A DNA stretch of 64,000 nt from Miscanthus floridulus (Eukaryota > Streptophyta > Magnoliopsida > Poales > Poaceae), in assembly GCF_019320115.1 (NCBI RefSeq), contig NC_089584.1:106781799-106845798 (forward strand). Reading direction: 5' to 3'. A program made the translations under genes and the position numbers. The notes below the pieces were generated by a model. The model worked only from the letters and a program-made list of their open reading frames with translations. It was not told the DNA's origin and ran no database searches. Shown piece by piece: positions 47,250 to 57,518 of the stretch (position 1 is its first letter; each line of letters starts with the position of its first letter).

Positions 47250-49315
47250 ATTTTTAGATACATGTCCATAGCTTATTCTTGAATTGTAATTAGACATAGA
47301 TTCTTTTATCCAAGGTTTTACAATCACCTCGACACACCATTGTCACAAGGTTTGCAAAACATAGATACAGAAGAAACTGTGCCTAATATACAATTCTAGG
47401 ATAGCATTTGAATCAAAGGAAGCAGAGAGCCTGCTCTACTGGGTCATACCGGACACGTCCGATAGCATACCGGACACGTCCGGTATGGGCGACCAGCAAC
47501 CCTAACCAGGGTTCCTTGATTCAAACCAACACGGATTAATACCAAACTTTGTGCATAGCTTCTCCATCACCAATGCAGCATATTGACCGAAGGAATTTTC
47601 AAATCATGTATTGATCAAGTAGATCGGATGAGGTCCATGATTAGGGTACCTTGAGAAGAGAGATGAGAATGCGATGTGAAATCCAAATCCATGGGCCTTC
47701 AATCCTTGATCCAAGCCTTCTCCAATGCAATCTCCCTCTCTCTCTTTTCCTTGATGAAATCCTCGGTCGCCCTAGGTGGGAAGAAGGGCGTCGGCTGGTT
47801 GGTTGGAAGGAGACAGACAAGTCTAGGCCGAAGGGGTACTTCTGTTTTTATAGTCCCGCTCATACCGGACACGTCCGGTATCATACCGGACACATCCGGT
47901 ATTCATGGGCTGGCCCAAATAATTCCAAAATGTGTTCTCACTCTTTCAAACCCTTTCTCTGTTGTTGCTCAGTCCAAAAAGGTGTATGATCTTGATCCAA
48001 ACCGAGTACTATCACTTTTCTTATCGAGTGCCATCAATTTATTTTCTCTTTTCCAAATATATGGCATAATCAATAATTTGCTTGCTTGAGAGAGATAAAG
48101 TGAGACAAAGTAGATTGTAGACTTAAGAGAGCCATATCATGTGTGATTAGTTGATCAAACAATCAAGGAGAGCTATAATCATCACATGGCAAGGCTAGGT
48201 CACAAAGACCAAGATTCAAATAGTTTTTCAAATTCACACTTCTTACTCATGCTAGTTAGGGGTTTTGAAAAACATCTCTCCTATGTCACACAAATGCACA
48301 TTCTAACATATAAAGGGCCTTAGATGCACTTACAATGTATGTATGTAAACACATACCTTTGCCTTGAGCCCACAAGAATACCACTAAAAAGATACATGGT
48401 ATGATAATCTTTATGTTGACCTTGATTTCCAAGTAATCATGCTTGATACAAATTCAATTTTTCATCCAAAGGACTACAAAGAGTGCTAGATAAATTTGTT
48501 AGTCCACAATGGTGCAAAATAGAAATTTAGCTCCACCTAAATAAGTGCTTCAAGTATTTTGAATGACTTTCAACAAGCACTTTTATTCTAATAAGAAATT
48601 GAGAGCCAATTTTCATTTTGACCATAAACCAAATAAGAATGCCATAGTTGAAAGTGAGTTTAAGAGATGCTCACAATCCACTTAGATTTGATAAAACACA
48701 AGCTTCTGAGTAAGTTAGGGATATATAAAAAATGTATGGATCGAATACTCAGTTGCAACACAATTAGTGTTCTGGTCCATGCAATACCGGACATGTCCGG
48801 TAGTATACCGGACACGTCCGGAATACACAAAAAAGAAACACTGACTTTCTGTCCCTGGCCATACCGAACACGTCCGATAGTAATACTGGACACGTCCGAT
48901 AGGTGAAAGACAGAACCAATTAAGTTGCTGCTTGTGATTCTTTGTTTAGCTTTATTATTTATTGTATACTAGCATCTCAACAAATAAATTACTCTACTAG
49001 AGAGCGATCAAAAGCATCATATGGCAAACATGATAAATCTCAAGTGAAATTAATTAGCCACTTTCATTATTTCACAAATGTACCTATTTGTGAACTATAG
49101 AACATGAAATGAACAAGGTGGCTATCCTAAAAGGTTTAGGTACTTGTTACCAATGGTGACGATGAAATATATGAGATGTTCATTGAATTATCTTCGGGTC
49201 AACCATATAAGGGATTAAGATAAGAATTGGTTGATATATTGAGTGAATATAGTCAAATTGCTTGCTCAACCACCCTGAAGATTTTATCTCATCACCAAGT
49301 ACCTACATCATTAAC
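47250..49315. other. Non-coding interior of the copia-like element
   Basis: About 2 kb between the two ORFs. Contains further paired ATACCGGACACGTCCGGTAT words (about 47445-47485, 47860-47905, 48783-48822, 48860-48900). No pol motif is seen in any frame. Confidence 0.7.
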
Positions 49316-51238
49316 CTAAGCACACTTTGGTACCCAACTCTTGTTGGGTCCTTTTGAGTTAGTCAACAAGTGCTTAGGCACCCAAATGGCTTTAGCACTA
49401 GTTTGTGGTGAACACATCACCTTGCTAATGCCAACTCCATTTGTGGTCTTCCTAAGCATATCATTATAAACAAATGTGTTCGGCTTAGGTGAGTTACCAT
49501 TTGGGCATTCATAGCTTAGATGCCCCTTTCTTTTACAAGCATAGCATATGCGGCCTTTGTTTGCTTTATGCTTGCTTTGCTTGTATGGACATCTATCAAC
49601 CTTGTGGCCCATCTCATTGCATCCATAGCATCTTCTTATTGCAACTTGGGCTTCCTTTCTTGCCTCTTTGTACATTGGGCATTTCTTGGTAGAAGCCTTT
49701 TGATTTGCGGCTTCAACCTTGTCGGCCCAACTCTTGTGTGGACACATAGCCCACTCATGTCCATACAATCCACAACCATAGCACATCCTTTTTCCATGTT
49801 TCTTGCTCTTGGTTGTGTTGGCCTTGCTTGAGATGTGATTCTTTTGTTGGGCTTTGGAGGAAGCAAGATTTGAACCCTTCTCAAGCTTCTTCACCATGTT
49901 ATCACAGTTATCTTGAGAAGGTTGTGCTTTCTCCTTACCCTTCAACCAAATCACATCTTTCTTTAATCTTTGCACTTCTTCTTTGAGCTCTATATTTTCT
50001 ATAAGATTTAGCTCAATCAAAGATTGGCTTGCTTGAGGAGCACATTCATTAGTACAAGAAATGTTTAATTGAGACGGTGTACTAGTGAGCGGATGTGTGA
50101 GAGGTTGAGAGAGTTTTACCGATGTAATCACAACCTCATGAGCCACCTCAAGCATGATGCTTGATTCTACTACTTCCTCATGAGAGCACTTTAGATGAAC
50201 ATAATTTGCTTGTAGCTCATTATACTTGCTTGATAGTTCATCTAGCCTTGCCTTGAGCTCAAAGTTTTCCTTCTCTAGCTGTGAAACACTAGAAGAGGAG
50301 TTAGCAACTAAAGCATGCTCAATTGACAATTTTTCATACCTCTCATTTATTGCCTTTAGCTCTTGCAATTTGGAGATGAGAAACTTTTCTTGATTTTGAA
50401 GCGATTGCTCTTGCTTCTCAATCTCTTCTTCAAGCTCATCATTCTTTTCAACTATCTTCATGATGATGAACTTGTCTTTATGGTTGAGATGATCAAGGTT
50501 GTAGTTGTCTTCAACTTCAATATCACTCTTATCTTGATCATCCACTTGAGCCTTCTCCTTTTCTTGATCTTTCTTGTTACTCTTCTTCTTGCTTTTCTTG
50601 GCCATGAGACACAAGTGATGAGTATCATGAGATACTGAGATTGACTCATCACTTGGTTGCCACTGTGCTTGAGCATCGTTGCAAACAGCTGCTTGCTGAT
50701 CTGCTGCCTCGGTCATACCGGACACGTCTGGTAGGCATACCGGACACGTCTGGTATATGCAGGCAGACAGCAGGTCATGCGCTGCTTGCACTTCTTGCTC
50801 CGGCTCGGCATTCTTGAGGTCTTGTGAGGCTTCTTCGCTGTATGAAGACACAATGGACATACTTTCCATTGACTCGATCTCAAGTGCATCATCACATTTG
50901 GATTTTCCATATAAATCAAAAAGTCTAGTCCAAATAAGATGAGCACTCTCCGGAGGTGGTTGTCCATTGAATATTGCCTCATCTTGAACCTCTACACTTA
51001 ATGTACTCAAAATGACATTAATAGCTTGAGCATTGAGTTGCACGCATATCTCTTCCTCTTTTGACAAATTTTTGTAGTTGCTCCAATCAACTATAGGAAG
51101 AGGTATGCTTGCATCCACAATATGCTCAACAAGAGGACTAATATCTCTAAAAGCATTGAGTACATTAATTGACCAAGGTAGAAAGTTTGAACCATCATTT
51201 TGGAGAAGCACCGGCTCCAACTCGATAGGCATCGACAT
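49316..51238 (-). CDS. Gag-like protein of the copia-like element, 640 aa, intact
   Basis: Continuous ORF from ATG 51238 (MSMPIELEPVLLQNDGSNFL) to TAG 49316. The N-terminal copia-gag region is followed by an acidic/Lys-rich coiled-coil stretch (EKNDELEEEIEKQEQSLQNQ). Three zinc knuckles sit near the C terminus: CYGCGLYGHEWAMC, CYGCNEMGHKVDRC and CYACKRKGHLSYEC, all CX2CX4HX4C. Unusually, the frame includes a translated copy pair of the element's ACCGGAC/GTCCGG word at 50714-50757. The ORF is intact while the second ORF is not. It could be read farther upstream into the LTR, but 51238 is the first ATG after the LTR and before the conserved region. Confidence 0.85.
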   Translation of the reverse strand: MSMPIELEPVLLQNDGSNFLPWSINVLNAFRDISPLVEHIVDASIPLPIVDWSNYKNLSKEEEICVQLNAQAINVILSTLSVEVQDEAIFNGQPPPESAHLIWTRLFDLYGKSKCDDALEIESMESMSIVSSYSEEASQDLKNAEPEQEVQAAHDLLSACIYQTCPVCLPDVSGMTEAADQQAAVCNDAQAQWQPSDESISVSHDTHHLCLMAKKSKKKSNKKDQEKEKAQVDDQDKSDIEVEDNYNLDHLNHKDKFIIMKIVEKNDELEEEIEKQEQSLQNQEKFLISKLQELKAINERYEKLSIEHALVANSSSSVSQLEKENFELKARLDELSSKYNELQANYVHLKCSHEEVVESSIMLEVAHEVVITSVKLSQPLTHPLTSTPSQLNISCTNECAPQASQSLIELNLIENIELKEEVQRLKKDVIWLKGKEKAQPSQDNCDNMVKKLEKGSNLASSKAQQKNHISSKANTTKSKKHGKRMCYGCGLYGHEWAMCPHKSWADKVEAANQKASTKKCPMYKEARKEAQVAIRRCYGCNEMGHKVDRCPYKQSKHKANKGRICYACKRKGHLSYECPNGNSPKPNTFVYNDMLRKTTNGVGISKVMCSPQTSAKAIWVPKHLLTNSKGPNKSWVPKCA

Positions 51239-51261
51239 CCTTTTCTCACGGCGGTGAAGCT

Positions 51262-51296
51262 TTGGGTGAGAACCTTGCTCCGATACTAATTGAAAG
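51262..51296 (-). other. Primer-binding site of the copia-like element
   Basis: On the minus strand, right after the 5' LTR end CCTTTCA, the sequence reads ATTAGTATCGGAGCAAGGTT, a one-or-two-base variant of the initiator-Met tRNA complementary site used by plant copia elements. Confidence 0.65.
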
Positions 51297-53596
51297 GACC
51301 TAGGATGCCGCCTAGAGGGGAGGGTGAATAGGCGTTTCTGAAAATTTACACCTTTAAATGCGGAAACAATTAGAAAGGGGAGTTTCCAAAATGGAAACTC
51401 CAAATTAAGAGTACTACCACCCCTCACAAGTTAGCCACAAAGTAAACAAGGTATAAAAAATATATCTAGAAGGTACAATCCTGCAACACCAAGTTAGAAC
51501 AGAGAATAAATATTTTTAGTGTAGGCAGGAAATACCGGACGTGTCCGGTATGAATACCGGACGTGTTCGGTATACACGATTTCTGCAGATCAGCCCCGAA
51601 CTTGCTCCTTTCGATTTCTATCTTCAAACCAAACTGCACGCACCTAATGGAGATGACAATATACACAGAGAACCTGCAGCACAGCTAGAGCAACACAAAT
51701 ATCAAATGAAATGTGAATTTAGACACGATATTTGTTTTACCGAAGTTCGGACTCGTTCGAGTCCTACTCTCCGTTGAGGGGGCTGCGGGCGACCCAGCGA
51801 AGGTCAGCCCTAGAGGGTACTACGAAGGTCACTCTAGTCGGAGTCTTTTCCAACTCCTTTTCCTCCTTCCACTAAATGATTCCGAGGCGGCGGAATCGAT
51901 CGTTACAAACTTTCCGAGGCACACCACAATCTCTCGGGTGCTCTCCGGCGATGCCTAGCCGTCTAGGACCAAAGAGTCCAAGAGTAACAAATGCAAATCA
52001 TGAGATTGACAATATGCACAAGTGCTCAAGTGGTGGCTTGCTCTCTTTTTCAAATTCTTTCTCAACCCACAAATTGATTTTGCAATTTGGATCACACACT
52101 CACTAAGAGAGGGTTTAGGAGAGTTGGCAAGGCTCAAAAACGTGTGTTTCTCTCAATAAAATCAGCAGCCTCCAAAGGTGGAGGCTTGGGGGTATTTATA
52201 GCCCCTTGAAAAACTAGCTGTTTTATAGCCGTTGCAATACCAGACATGTCCGGTATGCATACCAGACACGTCCGGTATGACTCACACTGCGCCAACGGTA
52301 ACTAAGTTGCAGTGATGTTGTGAGGCGTCGGAACTCCCGAAGAACGCTGGGACTTCCGACCGTTGAAACTCCCGACTCAAGTCGGAACCCCCGACCCTCA
52401 GTAATTTTGAAAAACATGTAACTGAGTTAAAGTTAGTGAGGTGTCGGAACTCCCGACGCATGTCGGAACTCCCGACTCACGTCGGAACTCCTGACCCTCA
52501 CAGCTTTTGAAAACTAGCCGTTGGCTTCTGGTCATCCATACCGGACACGTCCGGTATGACCAGGACAGAGAACCCTCCAAGTCAGTAGAAGTGCGACACG
52601 TCAGAACTCCCGACCATCGAAACTCCCGACCTACGTCGGAACTTCCGACGAACCAACCCGAGAACAACAATTTTACAGCTGCTGGACAAATACCGGACAC
52701 GTCCGGTATTGCCAGACCAGCAAGAAATCAGTTAGCACTTTTGTCGCTCAAATACTCAAAACTCACATGGGTTGGCTTGAGCACTTATGAAACATTATCT
52801 ATCAACATGATGCATCCCTCTTAATAGTACGGCATACCTATTAAACTCAAGATAAACGAAAATATGGATTTGTACCACTTGAGTTGTTCTCTTTTGAATT
52901 GATGCCGTCCCTTTCAATCTTTATCAAGTAAGGGTGCTACCATGTTGATATTGATCTTTTCACTTGAGCGTAGCCATCTTGAGCATGTGACTTGATTCCA
53001 TTCATCAAGTTTGAATAATCCCAAATGTATCAAGTCACTTCCATCAAATACTTCATTATAGATTTGATCCTTCACATCAATATGACCATCTTGGCTTGAT
53101 TAGTACCTCAACTAAATGCAAGTACTTTCTTCTTCACCCTAGCTAGGTTCTTCAGCCGCCAAGCCGTCGCTTGCCCTTCACCCTTGCTTAGTACCTCGAA
53201 GCCTTTCCTTGCTATCTTCACCATTTCAAGCCATCAAGTCACATCTTGTGTTGAATCATCTATTCATGTATTGTTATCATTTTCATTTCAATCTAGCAAG
53301 CTTCAAATATGAGACCAATCCATATGCAATCCCTCATGTCTCATTAACTAATAATCATGAGCTTGCTTTCACATAGTATATGGAAATCCACAATAATTAA
53401 GCCTTAGCATGAATTCCATTTGTATTGTTGTCTTATGCTTGAACTAGATTGTTTATACAACAACACATCATTTTGGCTTTCATTAAGTACCTGTGAGATA
53501 ACCTTTTACCTATCCACACTAAGCAAATGGGTTAGTCCTTTAATCATGTTGTCATTCAATCATCCAAAACCCACTAAAGGGCTAGATGCACTTTCA
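51291..53596 (-). repeat. 5' LTR of the copia-like element
   Basis: 2,306 bp, nearly identical to the other LTR. Differences include gain or loss of whole ACCGGAC...GTCCGG units at 52238-52280 (two here, one in the other LTR) and at 52537-52560 (one here, two in the other). Confidence 0.9.
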
Positions 53597-54420
53597 GAAC
53601 TCAGTTTTTTCATCCTTGTGAGGGGTTCAAATCATCGGAACCATATCCACGGGACAGGAATACAGAGCCCGGACGTGATAAGCGCCCAATTAAGTGTCGT
53701 GCGCATTTGTTTAGAGGCACTTCGACATATTTGCTATGATGTGTCTGATTTCTCGCACTTCAAGGCACTTGCTTTGAATGCTGGTGATATCCCCGTCCCA
53801 TAAGTAAGCGAATGGTTTGCGAGCTACAACTATGCAGATGTGGTAAAATGGTCACTTATACCTGAGGCATGGTTATTTGTTGTTTATTATTGTAATAACA
53901 TTCTCTAATTTTTTTCTTTTTCTCCGCATGTAGATTGCGCTCCAGGACCTTACCTATGTTGCATGTGACTTGTGGGCCGTTCTAGACCAAGCTACGGAGC
54001 AACTCAGGTACGATTGGGACTTCTGCAATGGAAACCTCGGCCAGCTCACTATAGAAGGATGCCAGTACTGCATAAGGATTACTAACAGGGGCAGTGGTCA
54101 TTCAGTAGGTTACATCTATGGTCGACCATTCTTTCGTTATTGTGAGGCATGAGAGAGTGCACTCATATAGGCATTGGACTTCATCGATACAAGCGAATAC
54201 ATAATCCGTGACATCAATTACCATATATGGCTACAGAGGCATGTTAGTGTGCGTGGCCCGATCGATCTCGGCAGTGATTTCGATAGTAATTAATGTTTAT
54301 TTAGCTAGGTTTTCACGGTCATAGTTTAATTGGGTTCTAATTTTAATATGTTCGGCTTTGTGTGTTTAATTATTGTCATGCATGTAATTCGTGTAACATT
54401 TGTTGAGCAACTAGAAATAT

Positions 54421-55345
54421 ACATTTCGGTGTCGTTTTGGTCTCAAAATTATTCTCAGGCTTGCACGTGCCACGTGTGATTGGTGTGAAGGAAACACCAA
54501 GTTTAGGATTTTTCGGAGATGGTTTGCTACTTTCTGAGGTTTAATTGAATTTCTGCGCGACGACACCGATTAATTATAGGTTGAACTGAGTCTACCTATG
54601 AAAAGATCCGGAATGGTGCCAAACTTTTACAGTCTCTAATGTGCCCTAGGGATAAGAATTTTGTGGAGGTGAATGAAAAAATCTATTGGGTCTAAGATGA
54701 AATTCACCCTCTTTTGTCTCATTCAGCACACAGAAAAATATAATAAATAAAAAACTGATCAGAAAAACCTAAGATCCTGTGTGGGGTCTTAATTTGGGTG
54801 TACATGCTTGCCAAAAAAAATTCAAGCCATTTTAACATAGGCGGAGTATACATGCTTCACAGAGGTACATGTACCATTTTATCGAACCATAACTATACAC
54901 ATAGGTTATCAAGGTTTTTGTGGTTCATACGTATTCCGGTGTTGTATTGGTCTTAAACTTTTTCTTAGGCTTGCACGTGCCACGTGTGAAGGAAACACCT
55001 AGTTTGGGATTTTCCAAAGATCATTTGCTACTTTCTAAGGTCTAATTAAATTTTCGCACGACGGCACCGATTAATTATATGTTGAACTGAGTCTACCTAC
55101 GAAAAGAATCGGAATGGTGCCAAACTTTTACATAGGCTCTAATGTACCCTAGGGATAAGAATTTTGTGGAGGTGGATGAAAAAATCTATTGGATCCAAGA
55201 TGAAATTCACACTCTTTTGTCTCATTCAGCACACAGAAAAATATAATAAATAAAAAAATTGATCAGAAAAACCTAAGATCCTGTATGGGGTCTTAATTTG
55301 GGTGTACAAGCTTGCCAAAAAAATTCAAGCTATTTCAACATAAGA
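54421..55345. repeat. Tandem duplication of a ~420-bp CACTA interior segment
   Basis: 54421-54842 and 54940-55345 are direct copies (shared words include ggcttgcacgtgccacgtgtg, gaaacacc, acaccgattaattata / gcaccgattaattatat, aatggtgccaaacttttaca, agaaaaatataataaataaa). They differ by small indels. No ORF. Each copy contains the ACGT-core word cacgtgccacgtgtg. Confidence 0.9.
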
Positions 55346-55404
55346 ATACATATGCTTCTATTTATTCAGTATATAAAAGAAAAATTTTAATATATATAAA
55401 TATC

Positions 55405-55500
55405 ACTATCGGTTTCAAAAAACAGGCATTGATGAGAATAAACCGATAGTGATATTGGTTATCATTGTCGGTTTATTTTGAAAACCGACAGTGATATATA
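55405..55500. repeat. Internal subterminal-type repeats, block C
   Basis: tatcactatcggtttc, aaaccgatagtgatatt, tatcattgtcggttta and aaaccgacagtgatat: four copies of the subterminal word arranged as inverted pairs. Confidence 0.8.
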
Positions 55501-55519
55501 AAAAATTAAAAAAAATTAT

Positions 55520-55595
55520 GCCAGCCTTTGGGTTCAAGCGCAGGGCTCGGGCTGCAGAGTTCAGAGACTTAACCGCTACGCTAGTATAGAATGTG
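55520..55595 (-). repeat. tRNA-like segment 3 in the CACTA
   Basis: On the minus strand: CTAGCGTAGCGGTTAAGTC (A box), then GCGCTTGAACCC (B-box-like) about 40 bp later. Same class as segments 4 and 5. Confidence 0.5.
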
Positions 55596-55669
55596 TGTCA
55601 AGGGTTATTTACTTTTTTCTTTTGACCTTTAGGTCGCTTAAAAAATTATAAAATAGAACAAAAAAATTT

Positions 55670-55747
55670 GGGCCGCCTGGGACTCGAACACGGGTCTCAG
55701 GGGCTAACTTGAGAGGTCTTAACCGTTGCGCCAGTAGGAGGAGTTCG
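55670..55747 (-). repeat. tRNA-like segment 4 in the CACTA
   Basis: On the minus strand: TGGCGCAACGGTTAAGACC (A box), then GTGTTCGAGTCCC, an almost perfect B box, followed by AGGCGGCCC. The total of about 76 bp matches tRNA size. The anticodon cannot be assigned with confidence and the T-stem pairing is poor, so a tRNA-derived repeat is more likely than an active tRNA gene. Confidence 0.55.
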
Positions 55748-55923
55748 AAAGAAAACGAAAATTTATCCTACTTAACACCTAACTGCTACACAACATCACT
55801 GCCGGTTTGGGGAATGACCCGGCAGTGATGTACCCCATCACTATCAGTTTGCAAGCAAAACTGAGAGTGATGAGCTATTTTCTAAAATAAATTAATAATT
55901 TATAAAATAGAACAAAAAAAATT

Positions 55924-56000
55924 GAGCCGTCTGGGACTCGAACACGGGTCTCGGGGGCTAAGTTGAGGGGTCTTAACCATTGCGCCAATAGGAGGAGTTT
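55924..56000 (-). repeat. tRNA-like segment 5 in the CACTA
   Basis: Copy of segment 4 in the second tandem unit: TGGCGCAATGGTTAAGACC and GTGTTCGAGTCCCAGACGG on the minus strand. Confidence 0.55.
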
Positions 56001-56131
56001 GAAAGAAAATGAAAACTTATCCTACTTAACACCTAACTGCTACAGCACATCACTACCGGTTTGGGGAGTGACCCGACAGTGATGTGCCCCATCATTGTCG
56101 GTTTACAAGCAGAACCGGTAGTGGTGAGCTA

Positions 56132-56139
56132 CTGCTATA
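56132..56139 (+). promoter_or_regulatory. TATA box after the internal subterminal repeats
   Basis: CTATAAAAG directly follows the last subterminal word. A non-coding leader exon (about 56160-56364) then ends at a good donor (ACG|GTGAGTGCG). Probable promoter of the 57.5-kb ORF. Confidence 0.55.
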
Positions 56140-57518
56140 AAAGTGGTGTGGGTTGAAATTATCCCAATTCATTTCAACCCCGTGCCAATCCCTCCCCTCG
56201 CGTCGGAGCACCACCCCACGTCGTCCACCGCCCCACGCCGGAGCACCGCCCCATGTCGGAGCACTGCCCCATGCCGTCCACCACCCCAAGCCGAAGCACC
56301 GCGCCATCCGTCCCACCGCCGAGGCCTTCAGGAGCGCACGGATAGCTGCTTTCCCACCCCCACGGTGAGTGCGTGGCTCACTGCCCGCTACGTGTCTGAT
56401 GAAATATCCCACAGCTGCTTACTTGAATCAGTTTGATCATGCAGTGTGTGTTGTCATATAGTTTGATCATGCAGCTGTAAATGCTAGAACCTAGGTTTGC
56501 CACACAGTGTGTGATGTCTGTTTCTTTGTGTTTATGAATGCATTGCTTGTAAGTAGTACATTGTTACTTAGTAGCACGTTGCTCAGCTCTATTCATCAGT
56601 ATACTAATAAGAACAAAAGCATAATTTTATTTTTGGTTACCAGGATAAACATAGCAGGGACTCATAATACTTGACAGAAATTGCACTCTAAACGTTAATG
56701 GTAGTTTGTTTTCGGAGTACTTGCATTTTCTCTGTGAAACAAACTTACGTTTTCTCTGTGAAACCATCTTGTGCATCATTGGAGCTTGGCCGGATACATA
56801 TATGAAACCAATGGCTGGCCTCACCTCGTAGCTTGCTTGCAACTGCGCTCCCATCAGGCGGATACTCAATGTTTTTGGAACTGTGCCATCGATGCTCAAT
56901 ATTTTTGCATGTGAGGATGGAGTATATATACTTTAGACCTATAGAACTAATATATGTCCAAACTTGTCATGGAATTCTCCATGCTATCAGCATAAAGATG
57001 CATAATTATTAACTTATGCAAGATTACAAATAATACATAGTTATGTAGCCTTGTGCATTAAACTGGGAATATTTTCCAACAATCCTATCTTATTATGAGT
57101 TTTTGCATGTCACTTTCCTAGGATAGTATGAGATGCATATTTGGCCCTACCAACCATGTAAGTTTTAGATCAAAGTATCACTAATTTGGAAAGATGCTTA
57201 CCTACACTAATACTTGTGAAAGAACCTCACGCCGATGGTTGGGGGATTTATAGCGAGACTGAAGACTCTGAGACATCTCTAGGAGTATATCCAAAAGTCT
57301 TAAACTGGCTCTCTAAATCATCATTTGGTTTTTAACGAATAAAAAATATTCTTTATATCTTTCCTACATCTAATAACTATTACTAAGGCACGTGAATAGC
57401 TATTTTCCAAACACTCCTATCTATGCAATGGTTGAGTGTTATTCGTAAATATATTAAATTTTATAAGAATACATCATGTTTGAATGACAACCTAATTTAC
57501 TTAAATGTATAGGCAACC

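Larger units (their letters stand above)
42397..53596 (-). mobile_element. Copia-like LTR retrotransposon, non-autonomous (11.2 kb)
   Basis: Reads on the minus strand. LTRs 42397-44720 (3' LTR) and 51291-53596 (5' LTR) start TGAAAGTGCATCTAGCCC and end GGTCCTTTCA on that strand. GAACT is duplicated at 42392-42396 and 53597-53601. A primer-binding-site-like TTAGTATCGGAGCAAGG adjoins the 5' LTR and a purine tract (AAAAAGGGGGAG) adjoins the 3' LTR. The interior carries a gag ORF and a second ORF of the plant-transposon-protein type, but I see no protease, integrase, reverse transcriptase or RNase H in the remaining 2-3 kb. The two LTRs are nearly identical apart from small repeat-unit indels, so this is probably the youngest insertion. 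Confidence 0.93.
42092..54292 (+). pseudogene. Unrecognised CACTA-borne gene, split by the copia-like element
   Basis: Three or more exon-like segments with splice signals. The first runs from ATG 42092 after cgatcag (MNNRPPPPQ, stop, PGFHPDDEPLAPNVVIPRF; donor ATT|GTATGG). The second follows tatgtcgcag (LRTALSWFFISNIVEN, DRLWTCEL) and is cut at 42396 by the 11.2-kb LTR element. It resumes at 53602 (SFFILVRGSNHRNHIHGTG, HICYDVSDFSHFKALALNAG). The third follows catgtag at about 53935 (IALQDLTYVACDLWAVLDQA, LRYDWDFCNGNLGQLTIEG, GYIYGRPFFRY). At least four in-frame stops. I do not recognise the family. The pattern of conserved-looking, hydrophobic/aromatic-spaced residues suggests a once real protein of about 230-280 aa. 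Confidence 0.5.
55645..56130. repeat. Tandem duplication carrying tRNA-like segment plus subterminal repeats
   Basis: Two direct copies of a unit of about 240 bp (from ataaaatagaacaaaaaa to agtgatgagct / agtggtgagct). Each consists of a tRNA-like segment, a spacer (cttatcctacttaacaccta) and four subterminal words (catcactgccggtttggg, gacccggcagtgatgt and so on). Confidence 0.85.

Noticed and set aside
49316..51427. 703-aa version of the gag ORF starting at 51427
   Set aside because: Its first about 60 codons lie in the LTR and the primer-binding site; the ATG at 51238 starts the conserved gag region.
55670..55747. Functional tRNA gene
   Set aside because: The A and B boxes are good but the T-stem and acceptor stem do not pair well by eye, and tandem copies in a transposon favour a tRNA-derived repeat.
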